Shown here: piece by piece, positions 1 through 8,454 of the stretch | Numbering within the stretch: the first letter of the stretch is position 1 | How the letters are laid out: every line of letters begins with the position of its first letter | Origin: Acidobacteriota bacterium | GTDB taxonomy: Bacteria; Acidobacteriota; Terriglobia; Terriglobales; Acidobacteriaceae | Length of the DNA stretch: 14,989 nucleotides | Direction: 5' to 3' | Assembly (NCBI GenBank): GCA_021805955.1 | Contig: JAJZDO010000361.1 | Span: 1 to 14,989 of the forward strand | Notes under the pieces: generated by a model | Told to the model about the DNA's origin: nothing | The model's database searches: none | The model's input: only the letters and a program-made list of their open reading frames with translations | Position numbers and translations under genes: made by a program

Positions 1-374
1 GAAGAGACCGTACCCGCGTTAGCGGTAAAGCCGGACTGAAACACAACGCACGCCTCAACATTCTTGAACCGCGCTATTTTTTCTTCCAGCTCCATGTGGA
101 TGCGCATCGTCCCGGCGATGGTCCGCACTGCGCCGGAGCCCACCCCATATTTGCGCGTCGCCTCGATCGCGGCCTCGCGCAGCTTTGGATGCGCCGTCAG
201 GCCCAGGTAATTGTTGGACGCCAGATTGATGACGCGCTTTCCATCGTAGGTGCAAACCGGCTCCTGCTGGTCCTCCAGAATGCGTAAATGGAAGTAGGTG
301 CCTTTTTGTTTCAGCTCATCCAAATGTGCGGACAGGTGCGCCAACTGAGGACGCGCGGCAATCTTGCGGTTCAT
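1..374 (-). CDS. kbl: Glycine C-acetyltransferase (2-amino-3-ketobutyrate CoA ligase), N-terminal part; gene runs off the left edge
   Basis: The first 124 codons of a PLP-dependent alpha-oxoamine synthase family protein are present; the 3' part, including the PLP-binding lysine, lies outside the window. The ATG is at 374, with GGAG (CTCC at 382-385 on the plus strand) seven bases upstream. Visible landmarks are SNNYLGL (residues 53-59), the [14 protein letters not shown] stretch (77-90) and the following LEEKIARF and FQSGF segments. The RTIAGTM form resembles Kbl of the Bacillus type rather than BioF, which usually has a different sequence here, so Kbl is preferred; BioF or another family member cannot be excluded without the C-terminus. 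Kbl acts in the cytoplasm in threonine breakdown, joining 2-amino-3-ketobutyrate and CoA to give glycine and acetyl-CoA. It follows the respiratory cluster in the same direction after an 87-bp gap, and its function has no evident link to it. Confidence 0.85.
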   Translation of the reverse strand, partial: MNRKIAARPQLAHLSAHLDELKQKGTYFHLRILEDQQEPVCTYDGKRVINLASNNYLGLTAHPKLREAAIEATRKYGVGSGAVRTIAGTMRIHMELEEKIARFKNVEACVVFQSGFTANAGTVS

Positions 375-461
375 TCGAGAACTCCAGTGTTGAGATGGCC
401 CAACGTTCCATCGTAACCGGTTCCCGGTAGCAGCGGAAATGAAGTTGAAATTCTCAGCCGC
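375..461 (-). other. 87-bp gap between the last cox-run gene and kbl
   Basis: The gap contains two small inverted repeats, ACCGG-ttc-CCGGT (416-428) and GATGG ... CCATC (394-412). Neither is followed by a T-run on the minus strand, so no Rho-independent terminator can be claimed. Whether kbl is read from the respiratory transcript remains open; its own ribosome site (382-385) is good. Confidence 0.3.
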
Positions 462-902
462 TCAAGGAAGATCGCGGAGGGAAGGCCAGCCTTTTCGATC
501 GGTGATCGCCCCAAAGAGACCCAGTGAGATGGCCACCATGCCGGAAAGAAAAAGCAACAGAAGATTCGGGATTCCGCGAGTACTCAGCGGGAAAATGACT
601 TGTCCGCCGCCGGCCAACAGCAACAGAAAAATGCCGCCAGCGAGTAAAAACCGGGAGGCAATGCGACGATGATAAAAAGCCAGGACAGACGCGGCGAAAG
701 TGAGCAGGCCGCCGGCAAGGATGATACAAACTTCCAGCCAGGAACTGCCAACGATGCTGGTCAGTGCTGCAACTGGGAAGTAGACAAGGTTTGCAAGACC
801 CCAGAGGGTGCCCAGAGAAAAAATGGCCGCCCCCCAGAAGCGGCGCAATCGGACCTGCTGAATCGCATCTTTCATTTGGCCGATTCGAAGTTTAGAGCGC
901 AC
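462..902 (-). CDS. Small multi-helix membrane protein of unknown function, last gene of the cox run
   Basis: A 146-residue hydrophobic protein that I do not recognise. It has a short basic N-terminus and about four predicted transmembrane segments (roughly residues 22-45, 55-78, 82-105 and 111-133), then a short polar tail. No Cys or His clusters or heme-binding motif are visible. The longest frame starts with GTG at 902, 11 bases after the coxD stop, with only a weak GAG six bases upstream; an ATG at 875 (residue 10) is an alternative start with no better ribosome site. Its position directly behind coxD, and its all-membrane character, suggest an accessory or assembly role for the oxidase, but that is inferred from neighbourhood only. 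The hydrophobic pattern and packing argue that the frame is real. Confidence 0.7.
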   Translation of the reverse strand: MRSKLRIGQMKDAIQQVRLRRFWGAAIFSLGTLWGLANLVYFPVAALTSIVGSSWLEVCIILAGGLLTFAASVLAFYHRRIASRFLLAGGIFLLLLAGGGQVIFPLSTRGIPNLLLLFLSGMVAISLGLFGAITDRKGWPSLRDLP

Positions 903-913
903 AGCAGGCTCGA

Positions 914-1237
914 TTAAAACATTCCCCAGGCGCGACTGATATAGTCCGTCATGGTCAGGCTGATGAGCAGCATGAACGTAAACAGCCCCGCCGCCACCGT
1001 CAACTTCAGCAGTCGAGAGCTGTAGTGAATGTGCATAAAAAACAGCACCACCAGCGACGCCTTGACGCAGGCGATGGCCAGCGCAATGACGGCATTAAAC
1101 ACCCCCAGGTCGATGAACGATATGCCGGTGGTCAACGCTGTCAGCACCATCAGGGCGGCAAAGATTGCGAGATAGACGGGTGGCCTCACAATGTGAACTT
1201 CCGCATCTTGATGCGTTTGTTTGGTCTTCTCGGTCAT
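914..1237 (-). CDS. coxD: Cytochrome c oxidase subunit IV (prokaryotic COX4/CyoD-like)
   Basis: A 107-residue protein with three transmembrane segments (about residues 21-40, 46-70 and 77-97) and the characteristic second helix containing VKASLVVLFFMHIHY (59-72). This matches the prokaryotic COX4 family, a small subunit of heme-copper oxidases thought to help assemble or stabilise the catalytic core. The ATG at 1237 has GGAG (CTCC at 1246-1249 on the plus strand) eight bases upstream. The gene lies 66 bp after coxC and 11 bp before the next membrane protein, completing a coxB-A-C-D order typical of caa3 oxidases. The length is normal for the family. The symbol is by position and family; ctaF is an equivalent name in some genomes. 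Confidence 0.88.
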   Translation of the reverse strand: MTEKTKQTHQDAEVHIVRPPVYLAIFAALMVLTALTTGISFIDLGVFNAVIALAIACVKASLVVLFFMHIHYSSRLLKLTVAAGLFTFMLLISLTMTDYISRAWGMF

Positions 1238-1303
1238 GCTCGGGACTCCATATTCCCCGCGACTGCGGACGTCTTCAAATTCTATTGCGCGGTGATTGCG
1301 ATG

Positions 1304-2053
1304 CTATCGATACCGGCTGATCAGGTAGAGCAATGGGAACAAAAATATCCAGACAATGTCGACGAAATGCCAATATAAGCCGAAGTTTTCTATCGGCATC
1401 ACGTGGCCTGCGGTGAAGGCGCCCTTTGAGGCCCGGGCAACCAGGAAAAAGAGCATTCCAATCCCGATAATCATATGCAGCGCATGCATTCCGGTCATCG
1501 CGAAATAGAGGAAAAAATACAACTGCGTTTTTTCCGCCATGTCAGGGGCCAGTGGAATCGCCTTTGGATTGGTCGGGTGCACAAACTCCTGGATGGAAAA
1601 ATTCATTCCTGGGATGTGATGATCCACATACTTCTGGTGGTACTCCACGGCCTTGATGCCGAGGAACACACTGCCTAAAACAATGGTCAAGACCAGAAAG
1701 AGAATCAACTGCCCTTTGCGCCGCATTTCCGCGCTGTAAACAGCCATGGCCATGGTGAAACTGGAGCCAATGAGGACAGCCGTATTCGTGGTGCCCAAGG
1801 TGATATCCAGCGTGTTGCTGCCGGCGACGAAAGCCGGATGATACCAGTTGCGAAAGATGAGATAGGCGCAGAACAGACCGCCAAAAAACATCACTTCCGT
1901 CAGTAGAAACACCCACATGCCGAAACTGGCCGCCTCGCGCTGTTGGCCGATGTCTTCAAAGTGGTGCCGCATAAACGCAGGGTGGTCATGCGCATGCGGC
2001 AGTCCGGAGCTTTCCAGTTCCTCGGGCGTCGTCGCAATCGATTGGCTATCCAA
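1304..2053 (-). CDS. coxC: Cytochrome c oxidase subunit III (caa3 type)
   Basis: A 249-residue subunit III of a heme-copper oxidase, an integral membrane subunit that contacts CoxA and stabilises turnover. It has five transmembrane segments and family landmarks: [17 protein letters not shown] (43-59) with the conserved Glu, [12 protein letters not shown] (186-197) and the C-terminal [18 protein letters not shown] (227-244). The start is a TTG at 2053, overlapping the coxA stop by 8 bp. It is supported by GAGGT eight bases upstream; the next in-frame Met is residue 28, inside a polar N-terminal extension rich in His and Glu. The protein has five rather than seven helices, as is usual for the short bacterial form. 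The translation overlap with coxA implies coupled synthesis. Confidence 0.93.
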   Translation of the reverse strand: MDSQSIATTPEELESSGLPHAHDHPAFMRHHFEDIGQQREAASFGMWVFLLTEVMFFGGLFCAYLIFRNWYHPAFVAGSNTLDITLGTTNTAVLIGSSFTMAMAVYSAEMRRKGQLILFLVLTIVLGSVFLGIKAVEYHQKYVDHHIPGMNFSIQEFVHPTNPKAIPLAPDMAEKTQLYFFLYFAMTGMHALHMIIGIGMLFFLVARASKGAFTAGHVMPIENFGLYWHFVDIVWIFLFPLLYLISRYR

Positions 2054-3707
2054 CGGTCTGTACCTCGTGGTGAGTCTTGTTTGCCAGCCACTCGTAGTCG
2101 TAGGCTTCGTGATCCATAATCGGAATCTCGGGGAAATTCTCTGTCAAAGGCGGCGACTGAATCTGCCACTCAAGTCCAGTTGCCTGCCAGGGATTGTTGC
2201 CGGCAATCTTTCCATATTTCAGGGACCACGGTAGATAGAGCATGGGCAGCAGGTAGCCAATCCCCAGGATGGAAGCGCCGGCGGTGGAGAATACGTTCAG
2301 CACCTGGAAGTCCGCCGGATACGCGGCATAGCGACGCGGCATCCCGAGGTATCCCAGAATGAACTGTGGGAAGAAGGTGACAATGAATCCGATAAAGGTA
2401 ATGACGGCGGCTGTCTTGGAAACGCCTTCCGGATACATGCGTCCCGTCATCTTCGGCCACCAGAAATGCACGCCAGCCAGATATGCCATCAGCATGCCGC
2501 CAACCATCACAAAATGGAAATGCGCCACGATGAAGTACGTCTCTGTCAGGTGAATGTCCATGCCCAAGGTCGCCAGAAAAATTCCCGTCAGTCCGCCGAT
2601 GGTAAACAGGCCCATAAAGCCGAAGGCGTATAGCATCGGGGTTTCAAAGGTGATGGAACCTTTGTACAGCGTCATCGACCAGTTGAAGATCTTGATGGCG
2701 GACGGCACCGCAACCAGCATCGTCAGCAGCGAAAAGACCAGCGCTGAGTACTGACTGACGCCCATGATGAACATGTGATGTTCCCAAACCAGAAAGCCGA
2801 AGACGGCAATTGCGACCGAAGAAAATGCGACCGCGGTATACCCGAACACGCGCTTCCGAGAAAAGGTACTGATCACCTCTGAGATGACTGCCATCCCAGG
2901 CAAAATCATAATGTAGACTGCGGGATGCGAATAGAACCAGAACAAATGTTGAAACAGTAGCGGGTCGCCGCCCTTGGTCGGGTCAAACACGCCGATGTTC
3001 ATGGTACGTTCCAGCGCCACTAGCACCAGCGTGATGGCCAGCACCGGAGTACCGAGAATCATAATTATGGAAGTTGCGTAATGCCCCCAGACGAACAGGG
3101 GTAAGCGGAACCACGTCATGCCCGGACAACGCATACGGTGAATCGTGACGATAAAGTTGAGGCCGGTAAAGATGGAAGAGAAACCCGCTAGAAAGATTCC
3201 CATCGCTGCTGTCACAACATGCGTATTCAAGTAGTGCGTTGAGAGCGGGGTCGTGAAGGTCCAGCCGGTATCCACGCCGCCCAGCACCATTGCCGCCAGC
3301 ACAAACAGGCCGCCACCCATATACAGGTACCAGCTGAGCAGGTTGATCTTGGGGAAGGCAAGGTCTCTCGCGCCAACCATCAGGGGAATCAGGAAGTTTC
3401 CAATTGTGGCGGGAACCGACGGCACCAGGAACAGAAAGATCATGATGATGCCGTGCATGCTGAATACTTTGTTGTAGGTGTCCGTCGCCATCAGGTCACT
3501 GGGCGGCGTCAATAGCTCCAGCCGAATCAAGCCCGCAAGTAAACCGCCGATCACGAAGAAGAACGTGATCGAAAACAGATATAGCATCGCGATCCGTTTA
3601 TGATCGCCCGTCAGCAGCCAACTCTTCAGCCCGTACTCCTGATTGAGATAGCTTTTCGCTGGCAGCTTCGCTGTCGACTGGTCGGGTAGCGATACGATGG
3701 TGCTCAT
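2046..3707 (-). CDS. coxA: Cytochrome c oxidase subunit I, A2-subfamily heme-copper oxidase
   Basis: The 553-residue catalytic subunit, with about 12 transmembrane helices. It reduces O2 to water at heme a3/CuB while pumping protons. Ligands seen: H85 (HGIIMIF) and H398 for low-spin heme a, H396 (VAHFHF) for heme a3, and H261, H310 and H311 (WEHHMF) for CuB, with Y265 placed for the His-Tyr cross-link. The helix VI motif is YSHPAVY instead of GHPEV, so the D-channel Glu of A1 enzymes is missing and the YS pair of A2 enzymes is present. K339 (SAIKIFNW) matches the K-channel lysine. The ATG at 3707 overlaps the coxB stop as ATGA and has AAGGAG (3718-3723) ten bases upstream. The length is typical. 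Ligand assignments are by family alignment from memory. Confidence 0.97.
   Translation of the reverse strand: MSTIVSLPDQSTAKLPAKSYLNQEYGLKSWLLTGDHKRIAMLYLFSITFFFVIGGLLAGLIRLELLTPPSDLMATDTYNKVFSMHGIIMIFLFLVPSVPATIGNFLIPLMVGARDLAFPKINLLSWYLYMGGGLFVLAAMVLGGVDTGWTFTTPLSTHYLNTHVVTAAMGIFLAGFSSIFTGLNFIVTIHRMRCPGMTWFRLPLFVWGHYATSIIMILGTPVLAITLVLVALERTMNIGVFDPTKGGDPLLFQHLFWFYSHPAVYIMILPGMAVISEVISTFSRKRVFGYTAVAFSSVAIAVFGFLVWEHHMFIMGVSQYSALVFSLLTMLVAVPSAIKIFNWSMTLYKGSITFETPMLYAFGFMGLFTIGGLTGIFLATLGMDIHLTETYFIVAHFHFVMVGGMLMAYLAGVHFWWPKMTGRMYPEGVSKTAAVITFIGFIVTFFPQFILGYLGMPRRYAAYPADFQVLNVFSTAGASILGIGYLLPMLYLPWSLKYGKIAGNNPWQATGLEWQIQSPPLTENFPEIPIMDHEAYDYEWLANKTHHEVQTVG
2062..2066 (-). promoter_or_regulatory. 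Ribosome binding site deciding the TTG start of coxC
   Basis: GAGGT on the minus strand, eight bases before the TTG at 2053. It supports the TTG as the true coxC start and lies inside the last codons of coxA. The next in-frame ATG is 27 codons downstream. Confidence 0.6.
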
Positions 3708-4771
3708 GGCTTTGCTGCTCCTTGTGCTGGGACCGTCTTTCCTTCAGTTGAAGATTGCGCAGAGGATATCTGAGATTTATTCAATGTCTGCTGGATACGG
3801 TAGTTGGAATCCAGGCTCTTGATGTATTCCACCAGATCGATCAGCCCGTCTTCGCTGATTTGCCCCTGGTACGTGGGCATGATCGGCGCATAACCGGCGG
3901 GCACATGGGTGGAGGGATTCAGAATTGCTTCGCGAAGATAGGCCTCGTTCGCAATCGCGGTGGAGCCGTCCGTCAAACGAATCCGCGTGTTATACACATT
4001 GGCGAGGTTCGGGCCGCGGGCCGAAGCGGTGCCGTTGTGACATGCGTTGCAGCCCACGCTGGCAAAGAGACGCTCACCGTTCTGTGCCAGCGAAGAGCCA
4101 CTGGTATTCCCAGCTTCCCATTCGCTATATTTTTCGGGCGTCATCACATAGATCCATCCGATCATACTGGAATGGTCGGTACCGCAATACTGCGTACAGA
4201 ACAAATGATATTTTCCCGGCTTGGTCGCTTCAAAATATACCGTCGTGTAGCGTCCGGGAATAGCTTCGCGCTTCACGCGAAACGCTGGGATGGAGAAGCC
4301 GTGGAACACATCCTGCGAGATCAATGTCACCTGGATCGGCACGCCTTCCGGAATATGCAGCGCATTGATTTCATGCTGTCCACCGGGATGTTCGACCTTC
4401 CACATCCACTGCTTGCCCACCACGTAGACATTCATGGAATTCGGCGGAGGATTGAACACGCGGAAATAGAGCAGCGCGCCCCATACGAAAAACACCAGAA
4501 AAATCCCCAGCGGGATGAGCGTCCAGGTCGCCTCCAGCAGCGTCGAGCCCTCAATCTGGACCGCCTCCGGATGCCGCCCTTGGCGATAGCGCAGAGAAAA
4601 GACCAGGACCATGGTCATCACCAGCACCAGACCTGTGATCGTCATTCCAACCAACGCAAAATACAATGCATCCGCGTACGGAGCGATCGTGGAGGCCTCC
4701 GGCGGGAAAATTGCAGAGTTCTTGAGCCAATTCACTAAAAACTGCCAAAGTACAGGACTGATGTGCGACAT
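3704..4771 (-). CDS. coxB: Cytochrome c oxidase subunit II with fused C-terminal cytochrome c domain (caa3)
   Basis: A 355-residue subunit II that accepts electrons through a fused heme c and passes them to CuA and then CoxA. After two membrane helices (about 34-60 and 82-104) comes a periplasmic cupredoxin domain with CuA ligands H157, C192, C196, H200 and M203 in [13 protein letters not shown]; the usual Glu between the cysteines is Gln here. QWMWK (121-125) is the aromatic electron-entry patch. The C-terminal cytochrome c domain has CNACH (241-245) and a likely axial Met298 in APIMPTYQG. The ATG at 4771 lies seven bases after the sco stop. A GTG at 4816 would add 15 basic residues and overlap sco by 38 bp, with a GGAAG about nine bases upstream, so the start is not settled. 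The stop overlaps the coxA ATG. Confidence 0.95.
   Translation of the reverse strand: MSHISPVLWQFLVNWLKNSAIFPPEASTIAPYADALYFALVGMTITGLVLVMTMVLVFSLRYRQGRHPEAVQIEGSTLLEATWTLIPLGIFLVFFVWGALLYFRVFNPPPNSMNVYVVGKQWMWKVEHPGGQHEINALHIPEGVPIQVTLISQDVFHGFSIPAFRVKREAIPGRYTTVYFEATKPGKYHLFCTQYCGTDHSSMIGWIYVMTPEKYSEWEAGNTSGSSLAQNGERLFASVGCNACHNGTASARGPNLANVYNTRIRLTDGSTAIANEAYLREAILNPSTHVPAGYAPIMPTYQGQISEDGLIDLVEYIKSLDSNYRIQQTLNKSQISSAQSSTEGKTVPAQGAAKP
3718..3723 (-). promoter_or_regulatory. Strong ribosome binding site of coxA inside coxB
   Basis: AAGGAG on the minus strand, ten bases before the coxA ATG at 3707. It lies in the last coxB codons. Together with the ATGA overlap it allows both coupled and independent initiation on coxA, the most heavily needed subunit. 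Confidence 0.6.
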
Positions 4772-4778
4772 GTATGTT

Positions 4779-5705
4779 TTACCCGTTCGCCCTTTTCGTA
4801 GCTGCCGCGTTGCCACCCTGCATAGCTTCCTGCCGCAGCGAAATCAAAATAAATGCTCCTAATGCCAGCACCGTCAACACGCAACCCAATTGCACGATGC
4901 GCACCACAATCATGCTGTTTTTCGCCATGTGCGGGTCGTAGTGGTAGCAATAGGTGTAGATCAAATCCACCGGAGTTCCGATCTGGCCATGCGAGGCTTC
5001 CACCAGCCCGGCTCGCATATCGCGAGCGGAATACTCGACACCCAGGTAGTATTGCGAAATCATGCCCTCGGTCGTGATCAATTCGATGGAGCTGGGATGG
5101 GCATACTGATTGATTTTTCCATCTGGCCCGGGCACGCTGACATACCCAAAACCCACAGCCTTGGTCAGCGCGGTGATGGAGGATTGCGGACCGGTAAGGA
5201 AATGCCAGCCATTCGCCGTGTCCGGCCGGCCGTAGCGTTTTACGTACAGCGCTTTCTGCGAGGCCGCTTCCGCCGGCGTATCACTGGGGTCAAAGCTGGC
5301 CACGATCACGTCGAAGTCTTTCCCCGGCGTGAACTTTAGCATTTCCAGAGCGCCTACAAGTCCGTTCAATTCCTCAGGACAAAGCATGTTGCAACGGTAA
5401 TAGACCAAGGCCAGGATCGCTGGACGCTTGCCGAAATAGTCGCCCAGATGAACCGTGCGGCCGGTCTCATCGCGAAACTCTGCATTCAGCGGAAGAGGCT
5501 GATCGAGATTCTGCTGAATCGTGGTTTTCTGCAGAACTTGCGGCAACTTCGTCTGGGCTGGGTCCCCCATGGACTTTTCGCCAATCGGAGCCACCTGGGC
5601 AGGGGCGATCGCGGGTGCGAATGCAGCCATCAGGCAGGCACACAAGACCGCCTTCCACGCCCGGGACGCCGCGAAGTGGAATCGAATTGTTGGAACTGTT
5701 CTCAT
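4779..5705 (-). CDS. sco: SCO1/SenC/PrrC-family copper chaperone, membrane-anchored
   Basis: A 308-residue thioredoxin-fold protein that delivers copper to, or reduces, the CuA site of subunit II. It has an N-terminal signal sequence (hydrophobic about 18-36), the SCO copper motif CNMLC (C105, C109) and the distal ligand H203 in QYAHPSS. A second transmembrane helix follows near the C-terminus (about 266-290), so the domain would face the periplasm and be held by the C-terminal anchor. A CYHYDPH segment (253-259) just before that anchor adds further potential metal ligands. The ATG at 5705 has AGGA four bases upstream; a TTG one codon earlier sits too close to that site. It lies five bases after the preceding gene and immediately before coxB, the expected client of the chaperone. 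Confidence 0.92.
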   Translation of the reverse strand: MRTVPTIRFHFAASRAWKAVLCACLMAAFAPAIAPAQVAPIGEKSMGDPAQTKLPQVLQKTTIQQNLDQPLPLNAEFRDETGRTVHLGDYFGKRPAILALVYYRCNMLCPEELNGLVGALEMLKFTPGKDFDVIVASFDPSDTPAEAASQKALYVKRYGRPDTANGWHFLTGPQSSITALTKAVGFGYVSVPGPDGKINQYAHPSSIELITTEGMISQYYLGVEYSARDMRAGLVEASHGQIGTPVDLIYTYCYHYDPHMAKNSMIVVRIVQLGCVLTVLALGAFILISLRQEAMQGGNAAATKRANG

Positions 5706-5710
5706 CAATC

Positions 5711-6403
5711 CTAGTGGACCGGATGCTCCGCATGGATTTCGGAATACGGCCCAATTCCCAAGCGCTGGTCTCGTGCCTCGATCATTTGCAATTCGGGTCC
5801 GGTGCGCGCGAACCCATTCGTCAGCGGAGCTGGTACAGTTTTTTGGCCGTCTCCAAACATTGCCCGCTCCTGCGGACCTTGCTGGCTCTCCACTGCAAGC
5901 CCCTTCTGGGCAAGGATCTGCATGGCGCGTTCAATCGGAATTCTGACCGTTTGCTTTTGTTCGTCCGCCCAGGTGTAGTGCTGCAGCAGCATGTCCTCGC
6001 GGGCATGCATGTCGGCGACATCGATATTGCCATCGTCCGCCTGCAGCCGAGGAGTCGGAAATCTCTTCACCAGTTGCTGCAACTGCTGCTGCTCAATCTG
6101 CGGGTTCGATTGCATGTTGCCCGGCTTCACGCCTGCCATCCGACTCCACTTATTCGGCGGGCCGTCCTCGCGGTTCAACCCGGAATAGATCAATTTCCCG
6201 ATCCCGAAGGCGAGGACAAACACCACCGCAATGGAAGCGGCCATCACCACCAGAAATCCGGCAATATCGGCGATGTTGGCGTCCGACAGCTCGTATCCGA
6301 CCTTCTTGCTTTCCGAATCGCCCTCCTGATGCAGCGTCATAAAATCGTCCGGCGAGTCCGGTTTGTTGCGATCGTGTGGATCGTTGGGTCTATGCGTGGG
6401 CAT
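5711..6403 (-). CDS. Conserved-style one-helix membrane protein of unknown function between ACIII and SCO genes
   Basis: A 230-residue protein I cannot assign to a named function. The N-terminal 40 residues are polar and charged, one transmembrane helix spans about 44-73, and the rest (74-230) would be extracytoplasmic. The soluble part has a patterned core: PRLQ (118-121), then HAREDMLLQHYTW (133-145) and VRIPIERAMQILAQKGL (153-169), which reads like a small helical motif under constraint. I recall similar proteins beside SCO and oxidase genes in other bacteria, but cannot check this. No CXXCH or Cys ligands are present. The ATG at 6403 has a clear GGAG (CTCC at 6411-6414) seven bases upstream and overlaps the actF stop by 14 bp, so it is translated with the complex. 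An assembly or linker role between ACIII and oxidase is only an inference. Confidence 0.82.
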   Translation of the reverse strand: MPTHRPNDPHDRNKPDSPDDFMTLHQEGDSESKKVGYELSDANIADIAGFLVVMAASIAVVFVLAFGIGKLIYSGLNREDGPPNKWSRMAGVKPGNMQSNPQIEQQQLQQLVKRFPTPRLQADDGNIDVADMHAREDMLLQHYTWADEQKQTVRIPIERAMQILAQKGLAVESQQGPQERAMFGDGQKTVPAPLTNGFARTGPELQMIEARDQRLGIGPYSEIHAEHPVH

Positions 6404-7679
6404 GTTCAGGCTCCAGAATTTCAGGCAGATGCGGATCGTTCAATGCCACCAAACCGCGCGTCCGCAAGGTCGTGAAGTAATAGGCCATCCATAGCCCGAC
6501 CATCGCCGCGGGGACAAAAATGTATTGCAACATGCCAAAGCTGAAATGGAGATTGCGGCGATCTTGAGGGAAGTTCGGGGCAATCAACCACCACGTATCC
6601 CAGAAGCGCGCAAACAGCATGATGCAGCAAACCGTGGCCAGCCTCCGCTTATTGCGCTTCAGGTCGCGCGACAACAGCAGAAAGAAGGGAAGCACCCAGT
6701 GGAAAAGGAAGTCCAGTCCCGCGATCGGTCCCCATCCGCCGGTGATCCGATCCATATACCAGCGAATTTCGTTGGGGAGATTGCCGGACCAGATGATCAG
6801 GTACTGCGAAAACGCCATGTAGATGTTCAACATGACAAATGCAAACAGCAATTTGCCGAGATCGTGTTGTTCCCGCACGCGGAAGATGGCGTTGAGTGGC
6901 TCATACTGCGACAAAGCCAGCACCATCAGGACCGCGAGAGCTAACGCCGCATATCCCTGCGAAACGATGAACATGAATCCGTACATCGACGAAAACCAGG
7001 TGGGATCGAGCGACATGACCCAATCCACACACATGCCGGTCAATACCAGCGAATAGATGACCAGGCCGGGACCGCTGAGATTTTCAAAACGCTTCTGCCA
7101 GAACCAGTTGCCATGGTTCATGTCCATATCGCGCTGCAGCGACCAGCGATTCAGAAAATAAACAAAGATTCCGAAGATGATGAAGTATGCAAACCCGCGA
7201 ATCCAGAAACCTTCCAGGTTTAGATACGGTCGCTTATATTCGATGGCATGCGCTTGCATGGCATCTATAATGCCGGCGTGCAACGCTGCCTGCGGATCAG
7301 TCACCCGCGCCCAGATGTACAAGCGCTTGGCAAATATCGCGATCGGCAGAAACATCAGAAATACCAGCGGCAAAGTTCGACTCATCGCCTCCAGCGGACG
7401 ACGAATCAGGAGTCCCCATTTTCCGCCGGTCACCCATTGCACCATCAATAGCGCGAGGCCGCCGAGACAAAAGCTCAGGCAAATCATTACTCCCATCAGC
7501 CATCCGCGCAACACGTAGTCGAAGCTATGACTGATCAAAAGGTCGACCACTGCCAGCACTGCAAAAACCGCTGCGATGGAGATGGCGCGAAGACGCCAGC
7601 GCAACACCGCTGGCGGAGCGCTGAGGTCTGCGGGTAGCTGATATGCGTGGGTTTCGTGTTCCATGCTTGAGTCCGTCAC
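6390..7679 (-). CDS. actF: Alternative Complex III subunit ActF, NrfD-like quinol-site membrane subunit
   Basis: A 429-residue polytopic membrane protein with about ten helices, the second NrfD-like subunit of ACIII and a paralogue of ActC. Family landmarks are DWVMSLDPTWFSSMYG (219-234), SQYLIIWSGNLPNEIRWY (291-308) and the GLDFLFHWVLPFFLLLSRD region (321-339). In the known ACIII structures these four-helix-bundle subunits hold the quinol-binding pocket and proposed proton paths, with no cofactor of their own. The chosen GTG at 7679 lies three bases after the actE stop and has AAGG six bases upstream; an ATG at 7664 (residue 6) is an equally credible start. The 3' end overlaps the following one-helix protein gene by 14 bp. 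The length and helix count are normal for ActF. Confidence 0.94.
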   Translation of the reverse strand: MTDSSMEHETHAYQLPADLSAPPAVLRWRLRAISIAAVFAVLAVVDLLISHSFDYVLRGWLMGVMICLSFCLGGLALLMVQWVTGGKWGLLIRRPLEAMSRTLPLVFLMFLPIAIFAKRLYIWARVTDPQAALHAGIIDAMQAHAIEYKRPYLNLEGFWIRGFAYFIIFGIFVYFLNRWSLQRDMDMNHGNWFWQKRFENLSGPGLVIYSLVLTGMCVDWVMSLDPTWFSSMYGFMFIVSQGYAALALAVLMVLALSQYEPLNAIFRVREQHDLGKLLFAFVMLNIYMAFSQYLIIWSGNLPNEIRWYMDRITGGWGPIAGLDFLFHWVLPFFLLLSRDLKRNKRRLATVCCIMLFARFWDTWWLIAPNFPQDRRNLHFSFGMLQYIFVPAAMVGLWMAYYFTTLRTRGLVALNDPHLPEILEPEHAHA

Positions 7680-7682
7680 CGT

Positions 7683-8450
7683 CTACCTTGCTCCCTTGAT
7701 CGAGGAGTTGTTCTTGGGTGCGTTTTGTGTTTTCGCGGGCATCTTTTTTCCTGCGTCGATGTCCGACTTCATGTCCGACGCGCTGGGCACGTTCGTCAAC
7801 TCCGGAACCGTCCATTCATCGGGAAAGTTGGGCGAATATCCCATCTGCTGCGAGACCTCGGCCAGCGTCTGAATGTTCGTCCCTGGAGGAACGTCTTCCA
7901 GTGTGGCATTTTGACTTAGCTGCAACGCTCGAATGTAAGCCGCTATCGCCCATCGATCTTGAGGGGTCAACTGCGCCGCATAATCCGGCATGGCGCCGTA
8001 TCCACTCGTCATCACACGAAAATAATGGCTCAACGGTTTGCTGCGGATGATAGCGGCCTGGAAGTTTCCTGCCGGCTTGTAGCCGCGCTCCACGATCATC
8101 CCCCGGCCATTTCCGACACGAGAATGGCAAGGCGTGCAATAGATATCAAAACGCTCCTGACCGCGCTTGAGCACTGTCATTGTGACCGGGAACGGCATCG
8201 CGTCTTGCTCTTTTTTATCGATCATGCCGGTATAGAAATACGTATCGGCGTCGAGCTGGCCGCGTGCTACCGAGCCCAGCACCTGCGGCCGTACAGAGCG
8301 GCCACTGGCAAAAAAACTCGACTCGCGCTGCGGAATCATTTTGGGCTGGTTCTGCATGTCCTGCCGGCATCCGGAAACCGGCATCAGCACGGCGAGCGTG
8401 GCAGCGGCGAGTGTCCAGCGGAAAAGCGAATTTGTCGAATGCATTGGCAT
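7683..8450 (-). CDS. actE: Alternative Complex III subunit ActE, monoheme cytochrome c lipoprotein
   Basis: A 255-residue periplasmic cytochrome c, anchored by lipid. The signal peptide ends in a lipobox, PVSGC with Cys28 as the acylated residue. The heme site is CTPCH (105-109), and M154 in YGAMPDYA is the probable sixth ligand of a class I cytochrome c. The C-terminal 80 residues are polar, ending in a Lys/Ala/Asn-rich tail. ActE carries electrons from the ActA heme chain toward the acceptor, here most likely the heme c domain of CoxB. The ATG at 8450 has GGAG (8461-8464) ten bases upstream; a second ATG two codons later is an alternative. It sits four bases after the actD stop and three bases before actF. 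Confidence 0.94.
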   Translation of the reverse strand: MPMHSTNSLFRWTLAAATLAVLMPVSGCRQDMQNQPKMIPQRESSFFASGRSVRPQVLGSVARGQLDADTYFYTGMIDKKEQDAMPFPVTMTVLKRGQERFDIYCTPCHSRVGNGRGMIVERGYKPAGNFQAAIIRSKPLSHYFRVMTSGYGAMPDYAAQLTPQDRWAIAAYIRALQLSQNATLEDVPPGTNIQTLAEVSQQMGYSPNFPDEWTVPELTNVPSASDMKSDIDAGKKMPAKTQNAPKNNSSIKGAR

Positions 8451-8454
8451 GAAT

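Noticed and set aside
394..428. Rho-independent terminator after the cox run
   Set aside because: The two small stems (five bases each) lack a following U tract on the minus strand.
2046..2053. Frameshift between coxA and coxC
   Set aside because: The overlap is explained by a TTG start with a good GAGGT site; both proteins have normal length and intact termini.
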